DNA of 64,000 nt from Glycocaulis abyssi (lineage in GTDB: Bacteria > Pseudomonadota > Alphaproteobacteria > Caulobacterales > Maricaulaceae), in the NCBI RefSeq assembly GCF_041429775.1, contig NZ_CP163421.1, positions 2,505,001 to 2,569,000 on the forward strand. Reading direction: 5' to 3'. Below, one piece after another: positions 39,765-47,744 of this stretch (positions are counted from its first letter, which is position 1; every line of letters starts with the position of its first letter). The notes below the pieces were generated by a model. It was not told the origin of the DNA and did not search any database. It was given only the letters and a program-made list of their open reading frames with translations. Position numbers and translations under genes: made by a program.

Positions 39765-40141
39765 ATCGTGAAGAATGGCTCCAGTTATTTGTAAACGTCA
39801 CAGTGAGTGTAAAATCCCTTAGTGAGATAGGCTGGGGGGAATGGTCTGGCCTTCAAGAGGGAGCACATATAGCCTTCTATGTAGATGGAATTCATTATGA
39901 TTTTGCGGTAATCGAATGCAAAGAGCGGATACCACCAGGAGCGAGCGGTCCTGCTGTATTTTTAACACTAAGCGATGCATTGCTCGAGACCGGGGTGCAA
40001 ATTGGTTCACTTGTTGAACTCCGACGGGGAAGTGTAGTTCTTGGACATGCACATATTGATGGCTTAGCGCGTGTATGGGTCGTAAGAGATCGAATGGCAG
40101 AGAAGGGATATCGTTTTTCCCGCGGCCCCATTCCTGTATAG
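39752..40141 (+). CDS. Putative immunity protein for left Rhs tip
   Basis: 129 aa, overlapping the rhs 3' end by 13 bp, the standard position of a cognate immunity gene. It is an all-beta-looking soluble protein (HIAFYVDGIHYDFAVIEC, GSLVELRRGSVVLGHAHI). The right-arm counterpart has the same length but clearly different sequence, diverging together with the toxin tip. Function is inferred from position. Confidence 0.7.
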   Translation: MSEIDREEWLQLFVNVTVSVKSLSEIGWGEWSGLQEGAHIAFYVDGIHYDFAVIECKERIPPGASGPAVFLTLSDALLETGVQIGSLVELRRGSVVLGHAHIDGLARVWVVRDRMAEKGYRFSRGPIPV

Positions 40142-40144
40142 TGC

Positions 40145-40457
40145 AGCTGCAGGCTGGCGCACGCGCATGGCCTGGCCGGACGGGCTCTATGTGACCTACA
40201 GCTATGATACGGCAGGCGCCCTCACCCACATAAGGGAAAACGGGGCCAGTTCGGGCATCGGCGTGCTGGCAAGCTATACTCACGATAATCTTGGCCGGGT
40301 GACCTCGCTGACGCGCGGCAATGGCGTGGTGACCGGGTTCGATTATGATGCGGCGAGCCGTCTGACCGAGCTCACCCAGGATCTGGCCGGTACGGCCAAC
40401 GACCAGACGCTCGCCTTCACCTATAATGCCGCCGGCCAGATCGGGCTTCTTGCTTGA
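40145..40457 (+). pseudogene. Rhs core fragment, 5' part of orphan cassette 1
   Basis: Begins immediately after the immunity stop and encodes RHS core sequence (RTRMAWPDGLYVTYSYDTAG … LTRGNGVVTGFDYDAASRL) until an in-frame TGA caused by a 50-bp insertion. It lacks signal peptide and N-terminus. It provides homology for recombination with the full-length rhs. Confidence 0.8.
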
Positions 40458-40492
40458 TGCCCGTCCTCGGCGCTGACGCGCCTGCGGGCGAG
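40443..40492. other. 50-bp insertion disrupting orphan Rhs core
   Basis: In every other Rhs copy here the core reads CAGATC then GCCAGCCGC; in this cassette 50 extra bases (GGGCTTCTTGCTTGATGCCC…GCGGGCGAG) lie between them. The length is not a multiple of three and brings a stop, splitting the cassette. No inverted repeat or target duplication is visible; its source is unknown. Confidence 0.8.
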
Positions 40493-41914
40493 GCCAGCCG
40501 CACCATGGCCAATGACATCTATGCCTTTACCGGGCACACCAACCAGGATGTCACCCTCACCGTCGATGGCCTCAACCGCTTCCTCTCCGGCGGGGGCGTC
40601 AGTTACGATTACGATGATCGCGGCAATATGACCGCTGATGGCGTGCGCGCCTATGCCTATGACTTCGACAACCGGCTCACATCCGTCACCGGCGGCGGCA
40701 CCGGAGACGTCTCCCTCACCTACGATCCGGCAGGCCGCCTCTATCAGACAGCCCAGGTGTCAGGCGCGACGACGCGCTTCCTCTATGACGGGGCGAACCT
40801 GATCGGGGAGTATGACGCCTCCAACACCCTGCTGCGCCGCTACGTGCAGGGGCCGGGCCTCGATGCGCCGCTGGTGCGCTATGACGGCACCGGCACCAGT
40901 AACCGCCGCTGGCTGATCACCGACGAGCGCGGCTCGGTCGTCGCCGAAACGAACGCCTCGGGCGCGGCCGTCCAGATCAACACCTATGACGAGTACGGCA
41001 TGCCGGGATCGGGCAACACGTCCCGGTTCGGCTATACAGGCCAGATGTGGATCGCCGAAATCGGCCTCTACCACTACCGCAACCGGGTCTATAACCCTAA
41101 CCTGGGACGGTTCATGCAGACCGACCCCATCGGACAAGCAGGCGGCATAAACCTCTACGCATACGTCTCAAACGATCCGGTGAACTATACCGATCCGTGG
41201 GGGCTGAGCCGGGAATGTATCACCAGTTTCTCGGACAAGAATGGAAGCGGCCGCCTTTCCGTGCCTTGCGTGCGGGGAAGCGGCGGGCTGCGTGACGGTC
41301 CGAAATCAGGCATGCGTGCAGGCGGCACAGGGTTCTTTAGCGGACATGCAGAGCCACGAGACCCCCTCGTCCTCACACCCATCGCCCTACAAAACGCAGA
41401 TGGACAGGAGGGGGAGTTGGAGTGCGGGCGCCATGCGCAAACCGGACAGCATTTCTCCCGTTTCGCTGGTGACGTGGTCGGAAGATCAGGGTCCACTGCT
41501 GGAGACTGGTTGCGGAGCATGATCCAAAGCGGAGCCGCTCGCACGCTATCAGATTTCAGTCAGAGCATTGGGCGGGAGCTGGTTTGGGCATACTATGTGG
41601 ACGGTGGGAATGTCCTAATGGGGCCCGCAGTGGTGCAATTTGAGGGACGCGCTTTTATCTCTGCCGCTCGCAATGCATTACCCCCGGGCGCTATGGCAAT
41701 AGGATACGGGCATACACATGGCTCAAATTTGAGAGCGAGTCCCATGGGTGGTGGCCCTTCCACGCAAGATATCAACTATCCGTTGCCCCATGTTCTCATT
41801 GATAATACTTTACAGACTTACTATCGAGACTCTTCCCAAGCGGGGAACCGACACGATTGGCGACCAGGTCCAAGGTTATCAGGCGGATTAAGGTGTAGAG
41901 GTGCAAATGAATAA
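40454..41914 (+). CDS. Orphan Rhs C-terminal cassette 1 with JAMM/JAB-like tip
   Basis: 486 aa: RHS core from SRTMANDIYAFTGHTNQDV to YTDPWGLS, then a ~240-aa tip unlike the other tips. The tip contains IGRELVWAYYVDGG and GYGHTHGSN…GPSTQDI, matching a JAMM metalloprotease pattern (Glu, HxH, SxxD). Polymorphic toxins do carry JAB-type peptidase tips. As an orphan with no export signal it is likely a silent cassette. It overlaps its immunity gene. Confidence 0.72.
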   Translation: MMPVLGADAPAGEASRTMANDIYAFTGHTNQDVTLTVDGLNRFLSGGGVSYDYDDRGNMTADGVRAYAYDFDNRLTSVTGGGTGDVSLTYDPAGRLYQTAQVSGATTRFLYDGANLIGEYDASNTLLRRYVQGPGLDAPLVRYDGTGTSNRRWLITDERGSVVAETNASGAAVQINTYDEYGMPGSGNTSRFGYTGQMWIAEIGLYHYRNRVYNPNLGRFMQTDPIGQAGGINLYAYVSNDPVNYTDPWGLSRECITSFSDKNGSGRLSVPCVRGSGGLRDGPKSGMRAGGTGFFSGHAEPRDPLVLTPIALQNADGQEGELECGRHAQTGQHFSRFAGDVVGRSGSTAGDWLRSMIQSGAARTLSDFSQSIGRELVWAYYVDGGNVLMGPAVVQFEGRAFISAARNALPPGAMAIGYGHTHGSNLRASPMGGGPSTQDINYPLPHVLIDNTLQTYYRDSSQAGNRHDWRPGPRLSGGLRCRGANE

Positions 41915-42284
41915 CGCTATTTATTGGATCGTATTGGCTCTGATTGCTGATGAACCTGCAATTCAACGGAACCTAGACAATTTTCGAGACATGCACCAAT
42001 CCATGGCAACATTTGCCTATGAGGCGGGGCGCACGTCCTATATTTTTGGCCCTTTTGCGAATGATATATTTAATTGCGCTGAGCGCGCGCGCGAAATTTC
42101 ACCGAACATTGGAGAGATTGTTAACTATGGGGTAAAAATAACTCAAAGAGCAAATACTATAACTTACGATTATAATCCACTTTATTATATAGAAGAGCTA
42201 CATGGGCCATATGAATATGTACGAGCATTTAGTTGCACTAGATACACACATAATGATAGTTTAATTATTTATATGGATAATTGA
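41907..42284 (+). CDS. Putative immunity protein for orphan tip 1
   Basis: 125 aa from ATG 41907 (GTG 41901 is in frame), overlapping the orphan tip stop by 8 bp. It is markedly AT-rich compared with neighbours, with a hydrophobic start (AIYWIVLALIADEPAIQRNL). I recognise no family. Role inferred from position. IS copy 2 begins 12 bp after its stop. Confidence 0.6.
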   Translation: MNNAIYWIVLALIADEPAIQRNLDNFRDMHQSMATFAYEAGRTSYIFGPFANDIFNCAERAREISPNIGEIVNYGVKITQRANTITYDYNPLYYIEELHGPYEYVRAFSCTRYTHNDSLIIYMDN

Positions 42285-42356
42285 TTTATAAATCGTGACC
42301 CAGCCCCGTGAATTCCGGCCATTGAATGGTAGAGTCCATCGAAAAGAGGATGGACC

Positions 42357-42623
42357 ATGCGCAAGAGCCGTTATTCGGAGGAGCAGATCATCGGCATGCT
42401 CAGGGAGCACGATGCTGGTGTGAGCACGAAGGAGGTCTGCCGCAAGTACGGCATCTCCGACGCGACGTTTTACAAATACAAGGCGAAGTTCGGCGGCATG
42501 ACAGTATCCGATGCCCAGCGCCTAAAGTCGCTGGAGCTGGAGAACAACCGGCTGAAGCGGCTTCTGGCCGATGCGATGCTGGACAATGCGGCCCTGAAGG
42601 ACCTCGCCTCAAAAAACTTCTGA
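42357..42623 (+). CDS. IS3-family transposase OrfA, copy 2
   Basis: 88 aa, identical to the copy 1 OrfA (HTH plus leucine zipper). It ends after the slippery AAAAAAC at 42611-42617. Confidence 0.93.
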   Translation: MRKSRYSEEQIIGMLREHDAGVSTKEVCRKYGISDATFYKYKAKFGGMTVSDAQRLKSLELENNRLKRLLADAMLDNAALKDLASKNF

Positions 42624-43534
42624 CGCCCGACGTCAAGCGCCAGGCCGTGCACCACATGGTGACCAGGCACGGGCTGAGCGAGCGTCGGGCGTGTGCCCTT
42701 GCAGAACTTGATCGCTCCACGTTCCAGTATCAGAAGCGTTCTGGTGGTGATGACGCCTTGCGAGCTCGCTTGCGCGATCTGGCAGGCGAGCGCCGCCGGT
42801 TCGGCTATCGTCGGCTTGGCATCCTGCTGGAACGGGAGGGTCTTTATGCGAACCACAAGAAGGTCTACCGGCTCTACCGGGAAGAAGGGCTGGCGGTCCG
42901 TCGGCGGCGTGGCCGCAAGCGGTCGGTTGGAACCCGTCGCCCGATACTGTTGCCTGCGGCGGCGAACCATCGCTGGAGCCTCGACTTCGTCTCCGACGCT
43001 CTAATCGACGGGCGGCGCTTCCGGACGCTATGCGTGGTCGACGACTTCACGCGAGAGGCCTTAGCCGTCGTGGTCGATACCTCGCTGTCAGGCGTGCGCG
43101 TGGCCCGTGAGCTTGATCGTCTGATCGAGCGGCGAGGAAAGCCGCGCATGATCGTCAGCGACAATGGCACCGAACTGACCAGTCACGCGATCCTGCGATG
43201 GCAGAAGGACAGCGGTGTGGAGTGGCATTACATCGCACCCGGAAAGCCCACCCAGAACGCGTTCGTGGAAAGCTTCAATGGCCGGTTCAGGGACGAGTGC
43301 CTGAACGAACACCTGTTCTCCTCGCTCGGCGAAGCGCGCGACCTGATCGAGGCATGGAGGATCGACTACAACACCGAGAGACCGCACACCGCACTCGGCG
43401 GGCTCGCACCTTGTGTCTACGCCGAGCGAACACGTCACCCCCGGCCCGGTTCGCTTGAGCTACGCGCAAGCGCCGCTCACCGGGCCTTGACCAACCACAT
43501 CAACCCAGAAAGAAAGGCGAACAGACTCTACTAA
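42617..43534 (+). CDS. IS3-family transposase OrfB, copy 2
   Basis: Identical to copy 1 OrfB, with an intact DDE triad ([21 protein letters not shown]). It is translated as an OrfAB fusion after -1 frameshifting. Confidence 0.92.
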   Translation, partial: LLTPDVKRQAVHHMVTRHGLSERRACALAELDRSTFQYQKRSGGDDALRARLRDLAGERRRFGYRRLGILLEREGLYANHKKVYRLYREEGLAVRRRRGRKRSVGTRRPILLPAAANHRWSLDFVSDALIDGRRFRTLCVVDDFTREALAVVVDTSLSGVRVARELDRLIERRGKPRMIVSDNGTELTSHAILRWQKDSGVEWHYIAPGKPTQNAFVESFNGRFRDECLNEHLFSSLGEARDLIEAWRIDYNTERPHTALGGLAPCVYAERTRHPRPGSLELRASAAHRALTNHINPERKANRLY

Positions 43535-43781
43535 CTCACGGCCCGGATCACGGGGCTGGGTCACGGGCTCTCAGCCGACGAGGCAGAATGCCTCGCAGGG
43601 CATTTTACCTTGCTGTCCTCAAGCACCTCTGTTGATCCTGCTATTGCCGCTCATCCGGCCTTTCGGGGCCAGGCATCCGCCCCGGACTATCCGTCACACG
43701 CCGTACGCTGGACCTTCACCGCGAGCGAGCAACATGCCCCGCACGACGTGCGATCTGACCTGAGACCCTCGGGTCCCTCAC

Positions 43782-44674
43782 TTATTTCGAGAGTCTGATC
43801 CTTTCATAGTGCATGGTTTGAGGGCTGGCGAGCGCGCCGGGAGCGATGTCCCCCGCGAGCTCTAGCGACCGGCGCGCTGCGGGCGTGAGCCCGCCCAGCG
43901 ATGAGTGAGGCCGGTGATGGTTGTAGTCGTGGCGCCAGCGGGCCAGCACCCGGCGGGCATGGGCGAGGCTGTCGAAGACCTCCTCGTTGAGGCATTCGTC
44001 ACGAAGCCTGCCATTGAAGCTCTCCACGAAGCCGTTCTGCTGGGGCTTGCCCGGCGCGATGTAGTGCCAGGCGATACCGGTCTGGTTCTGCCATTCCAGG
44101 ACCGCCCGGCTGGTCAGTTCGGTCCCGTTGTCCGACACGATGGTGTCAGGCCTGCCGTATAGCCGGATGCAGCGCTCCAGCTCGCGCACGACCCTTGCGC
44201 CAGACAGCGACGTGTCCGCCACAAGGGCGAGACATTCACGCGTATAGTCGTCGATCACGCACAGCATGCGGAACCGGCGTCCGACGCCGAACACATCAGA
44301 CACGAAGTCGAGGCTCCAGCGCTTTGAAGGCGCGTCCGGTGCCAGCATGGGTTCGCGTGTGCCGGTGGCACGCTTGCGGCCCCTGCGGCGCTTCACCGAC
44401 AGGCCTTCCTCCTTGTAGAGACGCCGGAGCTTCTTCTGGTTCATCACGATCCCCTCACGCTCAAGCATCAGCCCGATACGCCGATAGCCGAACCGGCGGC
44501 GTACGGCCGCGATCTCGCGCATGCGCGAGCGCGCCTCCGGATTATCCGGGACGGCCTCACGCCTGACGGTCTTCGGATCGACGCTGACCAGTCGGCAGGC
44601 CCGGCGCTGGGAGATGTCGTAGGTCTCGATCACCCGTCGCGCCGCAGCCCGTTTTGCCTGGGGCGTCGTCAGCT
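43782..44674 (-). CDS. IS3-family transposase OrfB (second IS type)
   Basis: About 297 aa from the slippery site (283 from the GTG at 44633). It begins [21 protein letters not shown], followed by [17 protein letters not shown] and the DDE core: [39 protein letters not shown]. It is intact. It is expressed as OrfAB by -1 frameshifting at GGGAAAG (44681-44675). Confidence 0.92.
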
Positions 44675-44932
44675 CTTTCCCAGCAGGTCTTTCAGGATCG
44701 ACACATCCAGCATGCTGTCGGCCAGAAGCTTCTTCAGCCGGGCATTCTCGGCCTCAAGTGTCTTCAGCTTGCGTGCGTCCGACACGTCCAGACCGCCGAA
44801 CTTCGCCTTCCATTTGTAGAATGTTGCCGTGCTGACGCCGTGGCGTCGGCAGACATCCACCGTTGCCATGCCGCTCTCCTGCTCAGCCAGGATCGCGATG
44901 ATCTGTTCCTCGGTGAACCTGCTCTTGCGCAT
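44669..44932 (-). CDS. IS3-family transposase OrfA (second IS type)
   Basis: 87 aa: HTH ([37 protein letters not shown]) and zipper ([20 protein letters not shown]). It ends LLGKS just past the canonical slippery heptamer G GGA AAG. It starts at ATG 44932. Confidence 0.92.
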   Translation of the reverse strand: MRKSRFTEEQIIAILAEQESGMATVDVCRRHGVSTATFYKWKAKFGGLDVSDARKLKTLEAENARLKKLLADSMLDVSILKDLLGKS

Positions 44933-45114
44933 AGTCTGCCTCCTTGTGACAGACTCTCCATTCAAATGCGGGACCAAACGGGTCTCAGGTCAGATCCACC
45001 ATCCTGCTTACATCGGCGCCGGACACCCCAGTGCTGGTGTACGAGTGGCTGGACATTGCGTCTGCGGATAGGGGGCGGTGCTTTGGAGATTAGGCATTCC
45101 TCGACCGGCAGGGA

Positions 45115-45186
45115 TCCATCGACCGTCACCATCACATCCTGGTTGGTATGGCCGATAAAGCCACAGATATCGTTGGTCATGGTGCG
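45115..45186 (-). pseudogene. Scrap of Rhs core
   Basis: 24 codons (RTMTNDICGFIGHTNQDVMV, then TVDG) clearly derived from the core segment RTMANDIYAFTGHTNQDV of the full Rhs genes but diverged. It lies just beyond the immunity gene of orphan cassette 2 in the same orientation, probably the start of a further, now lost, orphan cassette. Confidence 0.78.
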
Positions 45187-45190
45187 CATG

Positions 45191-45664
45191 TTAATCTTGC
45201 GGAATCCTGCTAATTCGCACCTGATCATCTCCAAAAAGCGAGAGTCCCTCCACGTTCGGAATTAGAGACACGCCGAGCTTATCCAATTCGGACGAAACCG
45301 GATCACGAAACCAAAATAACTTGATCAACTCAAATGCTTCGCGCTCTGTCATCAGCATTAGCTCATTTTTACTTTGTAGCGCAATGTTTCCTTCAACTCT
45401 TCGTGCAGAAAGAGCGGAGTTCGCTCCAACCCCAAAATAACTTAGCTCCACTTCATATTGCTGATCAGCAACAAACTTTTGGAATCCGATAAAAACTTCA
45501 CTTAAAATAAATTCTTCTATATGCAAAATAGATCTTCCTTTGCTCACAATGCTGTCGCCATATATAAATATTTGACTAGAATATATGTGAATCTTGTCGT
45601 TCTCGTGCAAATGCACAGAGGCCGAGCTTAATGTTGTTTTCATTTTCATCGGGGTCAATTCCAT
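45191..45664 (-). CDS. Putative immunity protein for orphan tip 2
   Basis: 157 aa from ATG 45664 (MELTPMKMKTTLSS), overlapping the stop of the orphan toxin by 10 bp. AT-rich, mixed alpha/beta, no signal peptide or membrane helix. No family recognised; immunity role inferred from its position and overlap. Confidence 0.62.
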   Translation of the reverse strand: MELTPMKMKTTLSSASVHLHENDKIHIYSSQIFIYGDSIVSKGRSILHIEEFILSEVFIGFQKFVADQQYEVELSYFGVGANSALSARRVEGNIALQSKNELMLMTEREAFELIKLFWFRDPVSSELDKLGVSLIPNVEGLSLFGDDQVRISRIPQD

Positions 45665-47355
45665 CGGGGGTAACCAGGGTGCATAGTAACTACACTGAAC
45701 CGTCCATTTCCCATTTCTCCCAAAACTAATGTCGCAGCATAAGTGCGCTCTCCGTAACTCTGTCCGATCGGGTAGGTAAAATGTGTCACCCAAATAGTTC
45801 GACCCCGAGACACCCATGGCCCGTAATATATAAAGCCAGAATTCTGATTATTGACGATCGCCGCCGCAAGCAAAGCAACAACGTGTTCGTCAGAGTTTGT
45901 CTGCAGTAGGGCAGGGTGAAATGTACTGATCGCAGTGCCACCATCTCCGTGCCTTTCTGTGATATGGCCCACATTGCCAGAAAACAAAACTATATGCTCA
46001 ACGCCATGCTCTCTCAACATCGAGTTAATGGGTATTGATACTATAATTTCATTTTGCATCCATCCAATATCCCGCAGGAAGAACGATTGGTTGTGATGTG
46101 ATGCAAGATTCTGGGAACTTCGCTGCCCGGGAACCGTGCATGTATCGTTGTTGAGCGGTCCGCTGCATTGGAAGGACGCTCCATGATTTTCGCCATTTCC
46201 GCCGCCTAACCAGCCTCGCCCTATTGAACCTGTTCCATAGAACTTATCGCATATGCCGATGCATTCGGTTCCAAGCCTTGAGCAGTCGAACCCCGCATCG
46301 CGGCTTATGTTCGACCCCGTGCACATTTTCGAGAGCCCCCAGGGATCGGTGTAATTGATCGGATCGTTGCTGACGTATGCGTAGAGGTTTATGCCGCCTG
46401 CTTGTCCGATGGGGTCGGTCTGCATGAACCGTCCCAGGTTAGGGTTATAGACCCGGTTGCGGTAGTGGTAGAGGCCGATTTCGGCGATCCACATCTGGCC
46501 TGTATAGCCGAACCGGGACGTGTTGCCCGATCCCGGCATGCCGTACTCGTCATAGGTGTTGATCTGGACGGCCGCGCCCGAGGCGTTGGTCTCGGCGACG
46601 ACCGAGCCGCGCTCGTCTGTGATGAGCCAGCGCCGGTTACTGGTGCCGGTGCCGTCATAGCGCACCAGAGGCGCATCCAGCCCCGGCCCCTGCACGTAGC
46701 GCCTGAGGAGGGCGTTCGAGGCGTTGTACTCCCCGATCAGGTTCGCGCCATCGTAGAGGAAGCGCGTCGTCGCGCCCGAAACTTGCGCTGTCTGATAGAG
46801 CCGCCCGGCCGGATCGTAGGTGAGGGAGACGTCTCCGGTGCCGCCGCCGGTCACGGATGTGAGCCGGTTGTCGAAGTCATAGGCATAGGCGCGCACGCCA
46901 TCAGCGGTCATATTGCCGCGATCATCGTAATCGTAGGTGACGCCCCCGCCGGAGAGGAAGCGGTTAAGGCCATCGACGGTGATGGTGACATCCTGGTTGG
47001 CATGGCCGGTAAAGGCGTAGATATCGTTCGCCATGGTGCGCGAGGCGATCTGGCCGGCGGCGTTATAGGTGAAGGCGAGGGTCTGGTCGTTCGCCGTGCC
47101 CGCGAGGTCCTGCGTCAGCTCGGAGAGGCGCCCGGCCGCATCATAATCGAACCCGGTCACCACGCCATTGCCGCGCGTCAGAGACGTGACCCGGCCAAGA
47201 TTGTCGTAAGCGTAGGCCGCCAGCACCCCGATGCCGGATGTGGCCCCGTTCTCCCGGATATGGGTGAGGGCCCCCACCGTGTCATAGCTATAGGTGACAT
47301 AGAGCCCGTCCGGCCAGTCCATCCGGGTCCGGGGGAGGCCGCGTGGTGGCTGCAT
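45655..47355 (-). CDS. Orphan Rhs C-terminal cassette 2 with HITERH-motif tip
   Basis: 566 aa. The start ATG overlaps the immunity stop (TAATG), then RHS core (MDWPDGLYVTYSYD … FMQTDP … YTDPWGLS) and a ~235-aa tip rich in Cys, containing VGHITERHGDGGT and ending THFTYPIGQ…GNGRFSVVTMHPGY. The His/Arg-His motif plus late Thr/Tyr segments recall RNase toxins of the BECR/EndoU group, a tentative idea. There is no signal peptide, so it is probably a donor cassette, though the start is translationally coupled. Confidence 0.72.
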   Translation of the reverse strand: MQPPRGLPRTRMDWPDGLYVTYSYDTVGALTHIRENGATSGIGVLAAYAYDNLGRVTSLTRGNGVVTGFDYDAAGRLSELTQDLAGTANDQTLAFTYNAAGQIASRTMANDIYAFTGHANQDVTITVDGLNRFLSGGGVTYDYDDRGNMTADGVRAYAYDFDNRLTSVTGGGTGDVSLTYDPAGRLYQTAQVSGATTRFLYDGANLIGEYNASNALLRRYVQGPGLDAPLVRYDGTGTSNRRWLITDERGSVVAETNASGAAVQINTYDEYGMPGSGNTSRFGYTGQMWIAEIGLYHYRNRVYNPNLGRFMQTDPIGQAGGINLYAYVSNDPINYTDPWGLSKMCTGSNISRDAGFDCSRLGTECIGICDKFYGTGSIGRGWLGGGNGENHGASFQCSGPLNNDTCTVPGQRSSQNLASHHNQSFFLRDIGWMQNEIIVSIPINSMLREHGVEHIVLFSGNVGHITERHGDGGTAISTFHPALLQTNSDEHVVALLAAAIVNNQNSGFIYYGPWVSRGRTIWVTHFTYPIGQSYGERTYAATLVLGEMGNGRFSVVTMHPGYPRWN

Positions 47356-47744
47356 TATATGGGAACTGGGCCCCGTGAAAAACGATAGCCTTTTTCGGTC
47401 GATCGATCACGCACGATCCATACTCGGGCGATGCTATTGATACGTGCATGGCCGAGAACCGCAGCCCCCCCTCTCAGTTCAATAACAGAGCCAATTTTTA
47501 CACCAGTATCGAGTATTGCATCGCTTAACGTTAAAAAATCAGCTTCTCCTTGCTCGCCAGGCCTTACCGGGGCCACGCATTCATGCACTACAAAATCATA
47601 ATGGATCCCATCGACATAGAAGGCCATGCGCATGCCTTCTTGAACTCCCAACCATTGAGTCCACCCGATGTCTTTCAACGTTCTCAGTTGCACATGGACA
47701 TTCATGAGTAGTTTCAGTTGCTCGACCTTATTTATCTCTGACAT
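47355..47744 (-). CDS. Putative immunity protein for right Rhs tip
   Basis: 129 aa, same length and fold pattern as the left-arm protein (MAFYVDGIHYDFVVHEC, IELRGGAAVLGHARI, EKGYRFSRGP) but strongly diverged in its N-terminal half. It overlaps the right rhs stop by 13 bp. Confidence 0.7.
   Translation of the reverse strand: MSEINKVEQLKLLMNVHVQLRTLKDIGWTQWLGVQEGMRMAFYVDGIHYDFVVHECVAPVRPGEQGEADFLTLSDAILDTGVKIGSVIELRGGAAVLGHARINSIARVWIVRDRSTEKGYRFSRGPVPI

Larger units (their letters stand above)
34330..40141 (+). repeat. Left arm of 5.8 kb inverted duplication
   Basis: This segment is matched in inverted orientation by 47355-53166. Corresponding positions always sum to 87496, at both ends of the prepilin peptidase, the Rhs gene and the immunity gene, so the 5812-bp arms are colinear without net indels. 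The outer 3 kb is near-identical; divergence concentrates in one central Rhs patch (about 37020-37200), the Rhs tip and the immunity gene. Confidence 0.92.
42296..43563 (+). mobile_element. IS3-family (IS407-group-like) element, copy 2
   Basis: 1268 bp, with termini and every six-frame translation identical to copy 1, offset 9514 bp, in the same orientation. Flanks: an AT-rich immunity gene to the left and a truncated gene to the right. No 3-4 bp target duplication is visible, suggesting the flanks were rearranged after insertion. Confidence 0.93.
43756..44992 (-). mobile_element. IS3-family element of a second type
   Basis: 1237 bp with terminal inverted repeats TGACCTGAGACCC at both ends (GGTCCC further in on each side) and a 4-bp GATC duplication (43752-43755 and 44993-44996). 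Excising it with one GATC restores an open frame across the site, confirming the boundaries. It encodes orfA and orfB on the minus strand. Confidence 0.9.
43565..45093 (+). pseudogene. Unknown gene 3' end, split by second IS3-type element
   Basis: A plus-strand frame leaves the IS copy 2 end (GLSADEAECLAGHF…) and runs to 43755; removing the IS at 43756-44992 with one GATC copy restores the same frame, which continues as STILLTSAPDTPVLVYEWLD and stops at 45091-45093. So about 97 codons of one gene survive, truncated at the 5' side by IS copy 2 and interrupted by the other IS. I do not recognise the family. Confidence 0.65.

Noticed and set aside
46402-47388. 328-codon plus-strand frame opposite the orphan Rhs cassette
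   Set aside because: Mirror of the repetitive Rhs core; similar shadows occur opposite every Rhs copy (e.g. 37254-38423, 49331-50242).
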